From contig CALPRR020000098.1 in NCBI GenBank assembly GCA_943326025.2, positions 1-8,706 of the forward strand: a stretch of DNA of 8,706 nt. Direction: 5' to 3'. Each line of letters opens with the position of its first letter. Positions within the stretch are counted from its first letter, which is position 1. The notes under the pieces are model-generated. The model saw only the letters and a program-made list of their open reading frames with translations. It searched no databases and had not been told where the DNA came from. The position numbers were made by a program, and so were the translations under genes. Origin of the DNA: Candidatus Kuenenia stuttgartensis (GTDB lineage Bacteria; Bacteroidota; Bacteroidia; Flavobacteriales_D; Crocinitomicaceae). Below are positions 1 to 7,168 of this stretch, piece after piece.

Positions 1-1669
1 AATCAGTAGACGTTAATGCCCAACTTCCAGACCAATTTGAACTTGTAGAAGCATCATCAGAAATCTGTAAGGTCATTGCTCCATATGTCTTAACTATAGT
101 ATCTCTCTTTACCCATAGACCGTTATCAGTTTTTAATATATACTTTACGATATCCCCAAACTTAATTGAAGGATTCAATATATATGAAATTGTTCCTGTT
201 TGAGTTTGCATAATAGATAATGAATAAGTAACCGAAGGACCCACAGATTGAATTCCTTGGATAGGATCAATAGAAACAGTTACAGATCCATTTTCATGCC
301 CCAAGCGATTAGCTGAATGATTAAACACACCTGTTTGTGTTTCAATAATTGAAGCATCCAAATCTTTTACTATTAAATATTTATGCGATAAATGAGCCTG
401 AACTAAATTAGGAAACATCATGTCTTTACAATTACTGATTATTTTTGAAGATGGAGGCCAAAATCCATCATTAGAACTTCCTACCTCAGGTGTTATAGCA
501 AAAATCTGTGGTTTGACATTTAAATCAACTTTATACATATAATCATCTGAATCACCTGAAGCAGGATACAATGAAGAGCTTTTCATAAAAGTATAACCAT
601 TATATTTTGCCATATGTTCAGTATAGGCTTGAAAATAATTATGATCTACTGCAAATTCATTAGTAGATGTACCTATTGGATGTAATAAACCATTCGAATA
701 TGTATGAGCATTAGAAGCGTAAATGAAATCTCTGTTTTCACAAAACCATTTCATTGCTTGCGTTTCAACTTCTGAAAAAGCTCCTGTTCCAGGATATGTA
801 TCATCATTAACATTTGAACTAACACCAGTTGTCCCAAAACCATAGGAATAGTTCCTATTTAAGTCTACACCTTTATTAAAAGTCCCTACAATTCGTCGAT
901 TTTTTCTGTGCATACCTCCTCCATTAGGATTTGTCGTTTGATTATAAACATAACCATCAGGATTAACACAAGGAACAAAATACATCTCAGTATTATCTAC
1001 TAAATATTTAATTTCTGTATTTGAAGCATAATTCTCTAATAAATACCACATGTAAAAAATTACTTCAGACATTGCATTTGGTTCTCTTGCATGATGAACA
1101 GATGAATATAAAACTTCGGGTTCATTTGTCTCATCAGTTGTTGGATTATCTGAAATACGAACCCAATAAATTGGACGGTTTTCCACTGTCAAAAAATTAC
1201 TTATTCCTGATTTAGTCGAAATTAAATTTGGATATTGACTAGCCATGTCGTCAAGTTCATTTAAAAACTCTTGATAAGTCAAATACCCACCCATTGAACC
1301 TAAATTAAAATTACTTGGTGTAACAGGATTGAATGAACTTGATCCGCTTCCTCCTGAAGTTGAACAAACAATATTTTTATCAATTGGAGAGCTTTTAACT
1401 AAATTTTGCTCAACATAATATTTTTGTACATCATCAATTAATATTTCTACATTAAATCCATTATCCCGTGCTACTTGAATTTGATCTGAAGAAAAATCAC
1501 TGATTAAAAATGTATTTTCTTTATGAAAACCATGGTCTACAGGAATACCTAGATTGGATAATAAATTTAGTCCTTCATAATTTGTGAGAATTTTTGCTCT
1601 TGAATATTTTAATTGCCCAAATGCCATGGAGAATAGCAGCAACGATAAAATCGCAACAATTTGTTTCAT
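1..1669 (-). CDS. Secreted zinc carboxypeptidase, peptidase family M14 (3' end outside window)
   Basis: Exported metallo-carboxypeptidase that should remove C-terminal residues from extracellular or periplasmic peptides. The 556 visible codons start at ATG 1669-1667. Residues 1-18 form a signal peptide (cut before Gln19), residues 19-100 resemble an activation or propeptide region, and a Ser/Gly-rich linker lies at 105-113. The catalytic domain spans about 127-425. The zinc ligands are His193 and Glu196 (HARE) and His322 (NAHTY). Arg255/Arg258 (HRKNRR) and DLNRNY 269-274 match the substrate-binding arginines, Tyr368 matches Tyr248 of carboxypeptidase A, and Glu395 (TPEVG) is the general base; the spacings fit the family. 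Asp375 falls at the specificity position (255 in carboxypeptidase A), suggesting preference for Lys/Arg. Residues 430-556 form beta-rich accessory modules of the kind found in Bacteroidota M14 proteins. A type IX secretion sorting domain could follow beyond the window edge, but that is inference. Confidence 0.93.
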   Translation of the reverse strand, partial: MKQIVAILSLLLFSMAFGQLKYSRAKILTNYEGLNLLSNLGIPVDHGFHKENTFLISDFSSDQIQVARDNGFNVEILIDDVQKYYVEQNLVKSSPIDKNIVCSTSGGSGSSSFNPVTPSNFNLGSMGGYLTYQEFLNELDDMASQYPNLISTKSGISNFLTVENRPIYWVRISDNPTTDETNEPEVLYSSVHHAREPNAMSEVIFYMWYLLENYASNTEIKYLVDNTEMYFVPCVNPDGYVYNQTTNPNGGGMHRKNRRIVGTFNKGVDLNRNYSYGFGTTGVSSNVNDDTYPGTGAFSEVETQAMKWFCENRDFIYASNAHTYSNGLLHPIGTSTNEFAVDHNYFQAYTEHMAKYNGYTFMKSSSLYPASGDSDDYMYKVDLNVKPQIFAITPEVGSSNDGFWPPSSKIISNCKDMMFPNLVQAHLSHKYLIVKDLDASIIETQTGVFNHSANRLGHENGSVTVSIDPIQGIQSVGPSVTYSLSIMQTQTGTISYILNPSIKFGDIVKYILKTDNGLWVKRDTIVKTYGAMTLQISDDASTSSNWSGSWALTSTD

Positions 1670-1897
1670 AGTTTAATAGTTTTAAACAGTAATTCGCGCA
1701 ATATATTAATTAATAATTAAACTTCAATTAGCAAAAGACTAATTTTAATAAAAAAGACATGAATTGATAAAATTTATAGTTTAAATAAAATCACTTATCC
1801 TACTAATTCGGTATTTAAACAGTTTCAAAAACCATCCATAAAGTATGTCAGATTTTTTTATGTTAAGTTTTTAATTTTGTTTTATAAAAACGCTAAT
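1670..1897. promoter_or_regulatory. Divergent intergenic region between the M14 gene and sppA
   Basis: A 228-bp, extremely AT-rich spacer between two divergently transcribed genes, so it should hold both promoters. The sppA side has an exact TAnnTTTG element (listed separately). On the minus-strand side, the best I can find is TATATTG (1715-1709, read on the minus strand) with TTTTG about 16 bases upstream (1736-1732). This is a weak match and not a firm call. Runs such as attaattaataattaa (about 1706-1721) are simple AT-rich sequence rather than a convincing operator. No small gene or RNA is evident. Confidence 0.5.
1872..1879 (+). promoter_or_regulatory. Bacteroidota-type -7 promoter element for sppA
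   Basis: TAATTTTG matches the Bacteroidota -7 consensus TAnnTTTG exactly. It sits 18 bases before the ATG at 1898, which would give a leader of roughly 10-15 bases. I see no good TTG at the expected -33 distance, only an AT-rich tract. The element also helps decide the start of sppA, because the upstream in-frame TTG at 1877 lies inside it. Confidence 0.5.
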
Positions 1898-3697
1898 ATG
1901 TCTGATAACAAAATCAAATTTGGAAAAATATTTTGGCCTAGCCTAGTAGCTGGTTTAATAGTTTCAATAATAGGTACAATAATTTTTATTTTAGTTGTAA
2001 GTGGAATTATTTCTAGCTTTTCAAATCTTGACCCAGATCCTATAGAAATTGAAGACAAAACTGTTCTTCATTTAACATTGGATGGAGAAATAGGAGAAAA
2101 AGGAATTACTAAATTCGACAAAGGTTCATTAAGCATTGAAAGTAAAATAGGATTATCTGCAATTTTAAACGCATTTAAGAAAGCAGAGAAAGATGAAAAA
2201 ATCAAAGGTATTTTCATCGAAATATCTGATCTAAAATGTGGGTTTTCAACAGCTAAAGAAATAAGAGACGCTATTAATGAATTTGAAAAAAGCGGTAAAT
2301 TTGCTATTGCTTACAATTCAGGTGAAGTCATTACACAAAAAGAATATTATCTCTCTTCTGCAGCAAATACGAATTATGCTTTTCCTACTTCAACTATAGA
2401 ATTCATGGGATTAGGTTCAGAGTTAATGTTTTTTAAAAACACATTAGATAAATTAGAGGTTGAAATACAAGTTGTAAGAGGGAAAAACAATGATTTTAAA
2501 AGCGCTGTTGAACCTTTTTTCAGAGAGAACATGAGTGATTCTTCTAGGTTGCAAATACAACGTTACCTTTCAAGTATCTGGTCTGATATTCGATTGGACA
2601 TCTCAAAAGATAGAAAAGTTTCTGTCGAGGAATTAAATAAAATTGCGGAAAATGTTCTGATAAGAAAAGCAAAAGATGCGGTAAAATATAAACTAATTGA
2701 TGCAACAAAATATAGAGATGAAGTTATAGATTTGATTAGTGAAAAAATTCAATTGGAAAAAGATAAAGAAATAAACTTTGTAAGTTTTGAAAAATATGCA
2801 AAAAATAAATTTTACGAAGAACAAACTATAGTAAAATCTGAAGATCCAAATATTGCCGTTATTTTAGCTGAAGGAGATATTTCAACTAGTGGAGAAGGAT
2901 TAACCTCTGAAAACATTTGTGAATTATTCAGAGAAGTCAGAAAAATGAACTCTATCAAAACAGTTGTTTTTAGAATTAATAGTCCTGGAGGAAGTGCATT
3001 AGCAAGTGATGAAATTTGGAGAGAAGTTAAATTAACGAATCAAGTAAAAAAAGTTATAGTTTCTATGGGAGATGTCGCAGCTTCTGGAGGTTATTATATT
3101 GCAGCACCAGCAACTACAATTTTTGCTGAACCAACTACCATAACGGGTTCAATTGGTGTTTTTGGAATGATTCCTTATACAGGTAAAATGCTTGAAAACA
3201 AATTAGGATTAACCTTTGATAGAGCTTCAACTAATTCTCATGCAATATTATCATTAAACAGAAAATTAACTCCTGAAGAATTTTCAATCATTCAAAATGA
3301 AGTGGATGACATTTATTTCGATTTTCTAAATCGTGTTGCTGAAGGAAGAGGTATGACAACTGAACAAGTCAATAAAATTGCAAGAGGAAGAGTTTGGACT
3401 GGACGTGATGCTCAAAAAATCGGGCTAGTTGATCAATTAGGAGGGATTGAAGATGCTATCAAATTTGCAGCAGAAAAGGCAAATATAAAAGAATCTAAAA
3501 TCTTATATTTCCCTAATGCTAAAGAAGATAAATTAGCTGATTTTTTAGAAATGATTGATGATTCTGAAAAAAACGCATCACTGAAAACTTCGACTAAAAT
3601 ACCGGAAGAATTTTTAGAATATTATCAAAAAATCAAAAGTTTAGAAAAATTCACTGGTATTCAAATGAGAATTCCATATGAAATATCACTCAATTAA
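1898..3697 (+). CDS. sppA: Signal peptide peptidase SppA, long (67K) two-domain form
   Basis: Membrane-anchored serine protease of family S49 that degrades signal peptides left in the inner membrane after preprotein processing. The 599-residue product is close to the length of the E. coli enzyme (about 618). One N-terminal transmembrane segment covers about residues 13-37, and the rest should lie on the periplasmic side. Two tandem SppA-fold domains follow: about 55-270, holding the catalytic Lys201 in FKSAVEPF, and about 315-540, holding the nucleophile Ser396 in GDVAASGGYY. This Lys/Ser split over the two halves is the known arrangement of the long form. RINSPGGSA (359-367) and TGSIGVFG (416-423) are further family motifs. 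I chose ATG 1898 over the in-frame TTG at 1877, because the TTG overlaps the promoter element and would put extra polar residues before the anchor. The gene ends in a strong terminator, so it is probably monocistronic. Confidence 0.96.
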   Translation: MSDNKIKFGKIFWPSLVAGLIVSIIGTIIFILVVSGIISSFSNLDPDPIEIEDKTVLHLTLDGEIGEKGITKFDKGSLSIESKIGLSAILNAFKKAEKDEKIKGIFIEISDLKCGFSTAKEIRDAINEFEKSGKFAIAYNSGEVITQKEYYLSSAANTNYAFPTSTIEFMGLGSELMFFKNTLDKLEVEIQVVRGKNNDFKSAVEPFFRENMSDSSRLQIQRYLSSIWSDIRLDISKDRKVSVEELNKIAENVLIRKAKDAVKYKLIDATKYRDEVIDLISEKIQLEKDKEINFVSFEKYAKNKFYEEQTIVKSEDPNIAVILAEGDISTSGEGLTSENICELFREVRKMNSIKTVVFRINSPGGSALASDEIWREVKLTNQVKKVIVSMGDVAASGGYYIAAPATTIFAEPTTITGSIGVFGMIPYTGKMLENKLGLTFDRASTNSHAILSLNRKLTPEEFSIIQNEVDDIYFDFLNRVAEGRGMTTEQVNKIARGRVWTGRDAQKIGLVDQLGGIEDAIKFAAEKANIKESKILYFPNAKEDKLADFLEMIDDSEKNASLKTSTKIPEEFLEYYQKIKSLEKFTGIQMRIPYEISLN

Positions 3698-3716
3698 TAA
3701 TTAGTTAAACATTATT

Positions 3717-3744
3717 GAGAGTCAGAAATGACTCTCTTTTTTTT
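3717..3744 (+). terminator. Rho-independent terminator of sppA
   Basis: A perfect 8-bp stem, GAGAGTCA (3717-3724) with TGACTCTC (3729-3736), is closed by a GAAA tetraloop (a GNRA loop) and followed directly by eight T residues (3737-3744). It begins 19 bases after the sppA stop codon. The T run lies only on the plus-strand side, so it terminates sppA and separates it from the lipoprotein gene. Confidence 0.93.
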
Positions 3745-3760
3745 GTATTCAGTTTTTCAA

Positions 3761-3768
3761 TATATTTA
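3761..3768 (+). promoter_or_regulatory. Possible -7 promoter element for the lipoprotein-Nudix unit
   Basis: TATATTTA matches TAnnTTTG at all but the last base and lies 18 bases before the ATG at 3787, the same spacing as at sppA. A TTTG at 3742-3745 overlaps the end of the terminator T run and is only 15 bases upstream, shorter than the usual -33 to -7 spacing. A promoter is expected here because a strong terminator lies just upstream. The exact element is uncertain. Confidence 0.3.
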
Positions 3769-3786
3769 CAAAACTAAATTACTTGA

Positions 3787-4368
3787 ATGAAAATAGTTAG
3801 TTTATCAATTATTCTTTTTTGCCTATTAATTCAAGCTTGTACTAGTGAACAGGGAAAATCTGCTCAAAAAGTATTAGCTGAAAATCAGATGGATTTTACT
3901 GAATTTATCAATGAATCATATTTTGACATAAAATTTCAAATTCCAGTTCATTTTAAAACGATTTACGATCAATCATTTGTAATTAAAAAAAATGCATTAT
4001 TAAAAAATATTGAAGAATTGTATTTAAATTTTTCAGTTGAATGTTTTAATAAGTCTGAAGCTGAAAATTTTAAACGTGCTTTTAATTCAGAAATTGATTT
4101 ATTAAATGCTGTTCATGATAATTATCTTCAAATTCGAAAAAAATCATTAACCAACAGTTGGCCTTCCATCAAAAAAGAATTAAAAGGAATGAATGGATTA
4201 TTTCAATCAATTGAAGGTGATAATCATAATAATGGCAATTTCTCTTCCTATTTTATGGCAACAGTTGAAGTTAAAAATCGATTTTATGTATTTCAAATGA
4301 TTGGAAATAGAGAAAATATGGGTTATTTATATGATGATTTCATGAAAATCGTATCATCTGTAAAATAA
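3787..4368 (+). CDS. Small predicted lipoprotein of unknown function
   Basis: I do not recognise this 193-residue protein. The N-terminus is a lipoprotein signal: a hydrophobic stretch (residues 3-15) ends in a lipobox-like LIQAC with the lipidation cysteine at Cys18, followed by a polar Thr-Ser-Glu-Gln segment. The mature part should therefore be tethered to a membrane facing the periplasm. It is rich in Phe, Asn and Lys, with an apparent alpha/beta pattern: a strand-like segment at 46-60 (DIKFQIPVHFKTIYD), a helical middle (about 86-138), a strand pair at about 153-172 and a C-terminal helix at 178-192. The order of strand, helix and paired strands loosely recalls Mog1/PsbP-like folds, but this is only an impression. 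No catalytic motif is visible. The gene ends 5 bp before the Nudix gene, so the two are very likely cotranscribed. The mature protein keeps only two cysteines, Cys18 and Cys86. Confidence 0.82.
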   Translation: MKIVSLSIILFCLLIQACTSEQGKSAQKVLAENQMDFTEFINESYFDIKFQIPVHFKTIYDQSFVIKKNALLKNIEELYLNFSVECFNKSEAENFKRAFNSEIDLLNAVHDNYLQIRKKSLTNSWPSIKKELKGMNGLFQSIEGDNHNNGNFSSYFMATVEVKNRFYVFQMIGNRENMGYLYDDFMKIVSSVK

Positions 4369-4373
4369 TTATT

Positions 4374-5003
4374 ATGAGTCAAAAATTAATTGAAGATTTA
4401 TTAAGAAAATTTGACTCTGAACTTCCTGGTGAAAGAGCACATATAGAAATGGCTCCTATTAATAGACCTCTATCAAGTTTTGCTTTAAAAAATGCTATTG
4501 CACCCAGAGAAAGTGCTGTTTCAGTTATATTATATCCAAAAGATGATGTTATTCACTCTATTCTTATCCAACGTCCTCTATATGATGGAACTCACAGTGG
4601 ACAAATTGCATTTCCCGGAGGAAAGAAAGAAGAAACTGATATTCACTTAGAATATACAGCTAGAAGAGAATGCTTTGAAGAAATTGGCCTTCCTATTGAA
4701 TCAGGCTTTTTAATTAAAGAAATGACGAAAGTATTTATACCAGTAAGTAATTTCATTGTCTACCCTTTTGTTTTTTATGTTGATTTTTTACCTGAATTAA
4801 ATGCAAATGAAAGAGAAGTTGTAGAAATAATTCATTACAAAATTGACCATCTGTTAAATGATGAAAATCAATCCAAAATGGATATCTTATTTCCTAATAA
4901 TATTATTCAAAAAAATATTCCTTGCTTTGAAATAGTAGATAAGAAAATCTGGGGAGCAACTGCCCTAATATTAAATGAACTTAAAATGATTTTAAAAGTT
5001 TAA
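4374..5003 (+). CDS. Nudix hydrolase, CoA pyrophosphatase-like (NudL/NUDT7 type)
   Basis: Cytoplasmic hydrolase, 209 residues, predicted to split coenzyme A or its derivatives into 3',5'-ADP and phosphopantetheine compounds using Mg or Mn ions. The Nudix box is at about 82-106, ending in RECFEEIGL (98-106), with the metal-binding glutamates at 102 and 103. As in NudL-type enzymes, an Asp (Asp89) stands at the usual first Glu position and the spacing to the RE is one residue longer than in the classical box. The segment just before it, from LIQRPLYDG through HSGQIAFPGG (74-83), matches the extra motif specific to CoA pyrophosphatases, and IWGATALIL (192-200) is the conserved C-terminal element. 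CoA as substrate is inferred from these motifs. No signal peptide is present. The gene follows the lipoprotein gene with a 5-bp gap, and I see no clear terminator before ndk. Confidence 0.87.
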   Translation: MSQKLIEDLLRKFDSELPGERAHIEMAPINRPLSSFALKNAIAPRESAVSVILYPKDDVIHSILIQRPLYDGTHSGQIAFPGGKKEETDIHLEYTARRECFEEIGLPIESGFLIKEMTKVFIPVSNFIVYPFVFYVDFLPELNANEREVVEIIHYKIDHLLNDENQSKMDILFPNNIIQKNIPCFEIVDKKIWGATALILNELKMILKV

Positions 5004-5059
5004 TTAATTACAATTTTTCTAAAATGATTTTTGAAACTTCAACTATTAATTAAAAAAAC

Positions 5060-5067
5060 TATCTTTG
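5060..5067 (+). promoter_or_regulatory. Bacteroidota-type -7 promoter element for ndk
   Basis: TATCTTTG is an exact TAnnTTTG match located 25 bases before the ndk start codon, which would give a leader of about 20 bases, mostly A. The nearest upstream TTTG (5030-5033) is 26 bases away, a little far for the usual -33 partner. An own promoter suits a housekeeping gene that is also preceded by an unrelated unit. Confidence 0.58.
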
Positions 5068-5092
5068 ACAAAATTTTTGAAAAAAACACAAA

Positions 5093-5512
5093 ATGGCAAC
5101 TAACAGAACATTTACAATGTTGAAACCTGATGCAATCGAAAACGGTTACATGGGTAAAATTATCGATATGATTATCGGTGCTGGATTTGATATTAAAGCT
5201 TTAAAATACACTAAATTAAGTGTAGAACAAGCGAAAGAATTTTATGCGGTTCACGCTGAACGTCCATTTTATGGAGAATTAGTTGAATATATGTCTTCAG
5301 GACCAATCGTTGCAGCAATCTTAGAAAAAGATAACGCTGTTGAAGATTTCAGAAAATTAATCGGAGCTACTGATCCTGCTGAAGCAGCTGAAGGAACAAT
5401 CCGTAAAGCATTTGCTGAAAATAAAGGTCGTAATGCAGTTCATGGTTCTGATTCTGATGAAAATGCAGAAATCGAAGGGAAATTTCATTTCGCTGCAAAC
5501 GAAGTTTTTTAA
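5093..5512 (+). CDS. ndk: Nucleoside diphosphate kinase
   Basis: Cytoplasmic enzyme that moves the gamma phosphate of ATP onto nucleoside diphosphates through a phospho-histidine intermediate, keeping the NTP and dNTP pools balanced. At 139 residues it is full length. The catalytic His117 lies in the signature NAVHGSDS (114-121). The other nucleotide-binding residues known in the family are all present: Lys11 (KPD), Tyr51, Arg87, Thr93, Arg104 and Asn114. Compared with its neighbours, the gene uses more C-ending and G-containing codons (for example atc, ggt, cgt, gct), as expected for a highly expressed gene. It has its own -7 element upstream and a long hairpin terminator downstream, so it appears to be a single-gene unit. 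The start is fixed by the conserved N-terminal strand (RTFTMLKPD). Confidence 0.98.
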   Translation: MATNRTFTMLKPDAIENGYMGKIIDMIIGAGFDIKALKYTKLSVEQAKEFYAVHAERPFYGELVEYMSSGPIVAAILEKDNAVEDFRKLIGATDPAEAAEGTIRKAFAENKGRNAVHGSDSDENAEIEGKFHFAANEVF

Positions 5513-5526
5513 TTTTAAAAATAATG

Positions 5527-5570
5527 AAGGTAATCTGTTTAACATTTTCTTAAACGGATTACCTTTTTTA
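5527..5570 (+). terminator. Rho-independent terminator of ndk
   Basis: A long hairpin begins 14 bases after the ndk stop: GGTAATCTGTTTAA (5529-5542) pairs with TTAAACGGATTACC (5550-5563) over 14 positions with a single T-G wobble. The loop is CATTTTC (5543-5549), and six T residues follow (5564-5569). AA at 5527-5528 can extend the stem into the T run. The tract on the other side is not a T run when read on the minus strand, so it acts on plus-strand transcripts. Confidence 0.9.
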
Positions 5571-5640
5571 GTATAATAACCTTTCACCTTCGATTATTTC
5601 CGAATATCCTTTTATACGCTTCAATTTGTGAATTATTAAT

Positions 5641-5648
5641 TTAATTTG
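5641..5648 (+). promoter_or_regulatory. Possible -7 promoter element for the M16 gene pair
   Basis: TTAATTTG differs from TAnnTTTG at one position and lies 16 bases before the ATG at 5665, similar in placement to the better elements at sppA and ndk. I see no well-spaced TTG upstream. A promoter should exist between the ndk terminator (ending near 5570) and 5665, but this particular match is weak. Confidence 0.3.
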
Positions 5649-5664
5649 CTAAAAATATTATTTC

Positions 5665-7158
5665 ATGAAAAAAATTATTTTGATTGGATTTTTAAGTTTC
5701 TCCGCTTTCTCATCTTTTTCACAAAAAAAAATTGAATATGTAGAATATGATTTACCAAATGGTATACACGTTATTTTACATGAAGAACATGCGACTCCTA
5801 TTGTTGCTGTATCTGTCCTATATCATGTTGGATCCAAAAACGAAAAATCTGACAGAACTGGATTTGCTCACTTTTTTGAACATTTATTGTTCGAAGGAAC
5901 GACAAATATTGGTCGCGGTGAATACAGTGAATTAGTAGAAAAAAATGGAGGTGGGTTAAATGCTAATACTTCTCAAGATAGAACATACTACTACGAAATA
6001 TTACCTTCTAATCAATTAGAATTAGGTATTTGGTTAGAAAGCGAACGTATGCTACACGCGAAAGTTGAAAAAACGGGTATAGAGACTCAACGTTCAGTTG
6101 TAAAAGAAGAGAAAAGACAAAGAGTTGATAACCAGCCATATGCTACTTTTATTCCTGAAATTTTCAAAAGAATGTTTCAAGTTCACCCTTACAATTGGAT
6201 GCCAATAGGAAGTATGGAACATTTAGATGCAGCTCAAGAGCAAGATTACGTTGATTTTTATAGAACTTTTTATGTACCTGCAAATTCAACAATTTCTATT
6301 GCAGGAGATATCAATGTTGCTAATACTAAAAAAATGGTAGAAAAATATTTTGGTTCAATTCCAAAAGGTGAAGCTATCAATTTATTTAGAGATGTTGAGA
6401 ACTTAACTGACGAGGCATTTTTAGCTAAATATAAAGTTGCAAAATCAAAATTCGATTTAAAAAACTTTAATGCTAATAAAGATCCCGAAGCAAAGAAAGT
6501 TATTGATTTATATACTGCAAAACCAAGTGTAATTCCTAGACCTGCAAAAACAACAGAAGCACCAAAAGGAGTTCAAAAAGATGTAGTTTATGATAACATT
6601 CAATTACCTGCTTTATTTATTGCTTACCGTTTTCCAGAACAAACAAATCCTGATTTCCCAGCATTAGAAATGATGAATGAAGTATTATCTGGTGGTTCCA
6701 GTTCAAGAATGAATAAAGCGATCGTAGAGAAGAAACAATTAGCAAATTATGCATTTTCTTTTGCTTATGGATTAGAAGATGCTGGTATGGGAATATTTGC
6801 TGCAATTGCATCTAAAGATATCAGCTTAGATACTATTCAAGTTGAAGTTGATAATCAAATTGAATTGATCAAAAAAGAATTAATTTCTCAAGAAGAATTT
6901 GAAAAAATCAGAAATCAATTTGAAAATCAAATCGTAGGTTCAAATGCATCGATTGCTGGAATTTGTGAAAATTTAGCTGACAATTATGTTTATTACGGAA
7001 ATGCAAACAGAACCAATAATCAATTAGATGCTTATTTGAAAGTTACTCGTGAAGACATTTTGAGAGTCGCTAAAAAATACTTGACACAAGACGCTAGAAT
7101 TATTTTAGAATATTTACCAAAACCAGAGGCAGCAACTGATGCACCAGGTAAAAATTAA
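5665..7158 (+). CDS. M16 family zinc peptidase, catalytic subunit, exported
   Basis: Periplasmic or otherwise exported zinc peptidase of the pitrilysin/processing-peptidase family (M16B-like), 497 residues. A signal peptide covers residues 1-19, cut before Gln20. The inverted zinc motif HFFEH is at 69-73 (zinc ligands His69 and His73, catalytic Glu72), and Glu149 in VVKEEKR, 76 residues after His73, fits the third ligand. The second half-domain starts near 310 (DNIQLPALFIAYRFP) and carries SGGSSSRMNK. At the place where M16 enzymes usually have Arg followed by Tyr, this protein has Val354 and only a slightly shifted Tyr362, so the R/Y pair is incomplete. Residues about 239-286 form a charged, apparently helical insertion between the two half-domains. 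The next gene, 10 bp downstream, encodes a zinc-site-less M16 homologue, so the two probably form a heterodimer. The natural substrate cannot be read from the sequence. Confidence 0.95.
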   Translation: MKKIILIGFLSFSAFSSFSQKKIEYVEYDLPNGIHVILHEEHATPIVAVSVLYHVGSKNEKSDRTGFAHFFEHLLFEGTTNIGRGEYSELVEKNGGGLNANTSQDRTYYYEILPSNQLELGIWLESERMLHAKVEKTGIETQRSVVKEEKRQRVDNQPYATFIPEIFKRMFQVHPYNWMPIGSMEHLDAAQEQDYVDFYRTFYVPANSTISIAGDINVANTKKMVEKYFGSIPKGEAINLFRDVENLTDEAFLAKYKVAKSKFDLKNFNANKDPEAKKVIDLYTAKPSVIPRPAKTTEAPKGVQKDVVYDNIQLPALFIAYRFPEQTNPDFPALEMMNEVLSGGSSSRMNKAIVEKKQLANYAFSFAYGLEDAGMGIFAAIASKDISLDTIQVEVDNQIELIKKELISQEEFEKIRNQFENQIVGSNASIAGICENLADNYVYYGNANRTNNQLDAYLKVTREDILRVAKKYLTQDARIILEYLPKPEAATDAPGKN

Positions 7159-7168
7159 TTTGACTATA

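Noticed and set aside
1021..1215. A 64-codon open frame on the plus strand
   Set aside because: It lies entirely antisense to the catalytic domain of the M14 gene, opposite its zinc-binding motif; the protein has no recognisable features.
1700..1725. AT-rich inverted-repeat-like sequence in the divergent intergenic region
   Set aside because: Short TTAATTAA-type runs are expected by chance at this base composition, and no conserved spacing or second copy suggests an operator.
5004..5059. Possible terminator between the Nudix gene and ndk
   Set aside because: There are T-rich and A-rich runs but no stem of useful length, so read-through into ndk in addition to its own promoter remains possible.
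5357..5587. A 76-codon open frame on the minus strand
   Set aside because: It runs antisense to the end of ndk and across its terminator hairpin. It is a by-product of ndk codon use, with no promoter or family resemblance.
5747..5935. A 62-codon open frame in another frame on the plus strand
   Set aside because: It overlaps the zinc-motif region of the M16 catalytic gene out of frame, so it is a shadow of a real gene.
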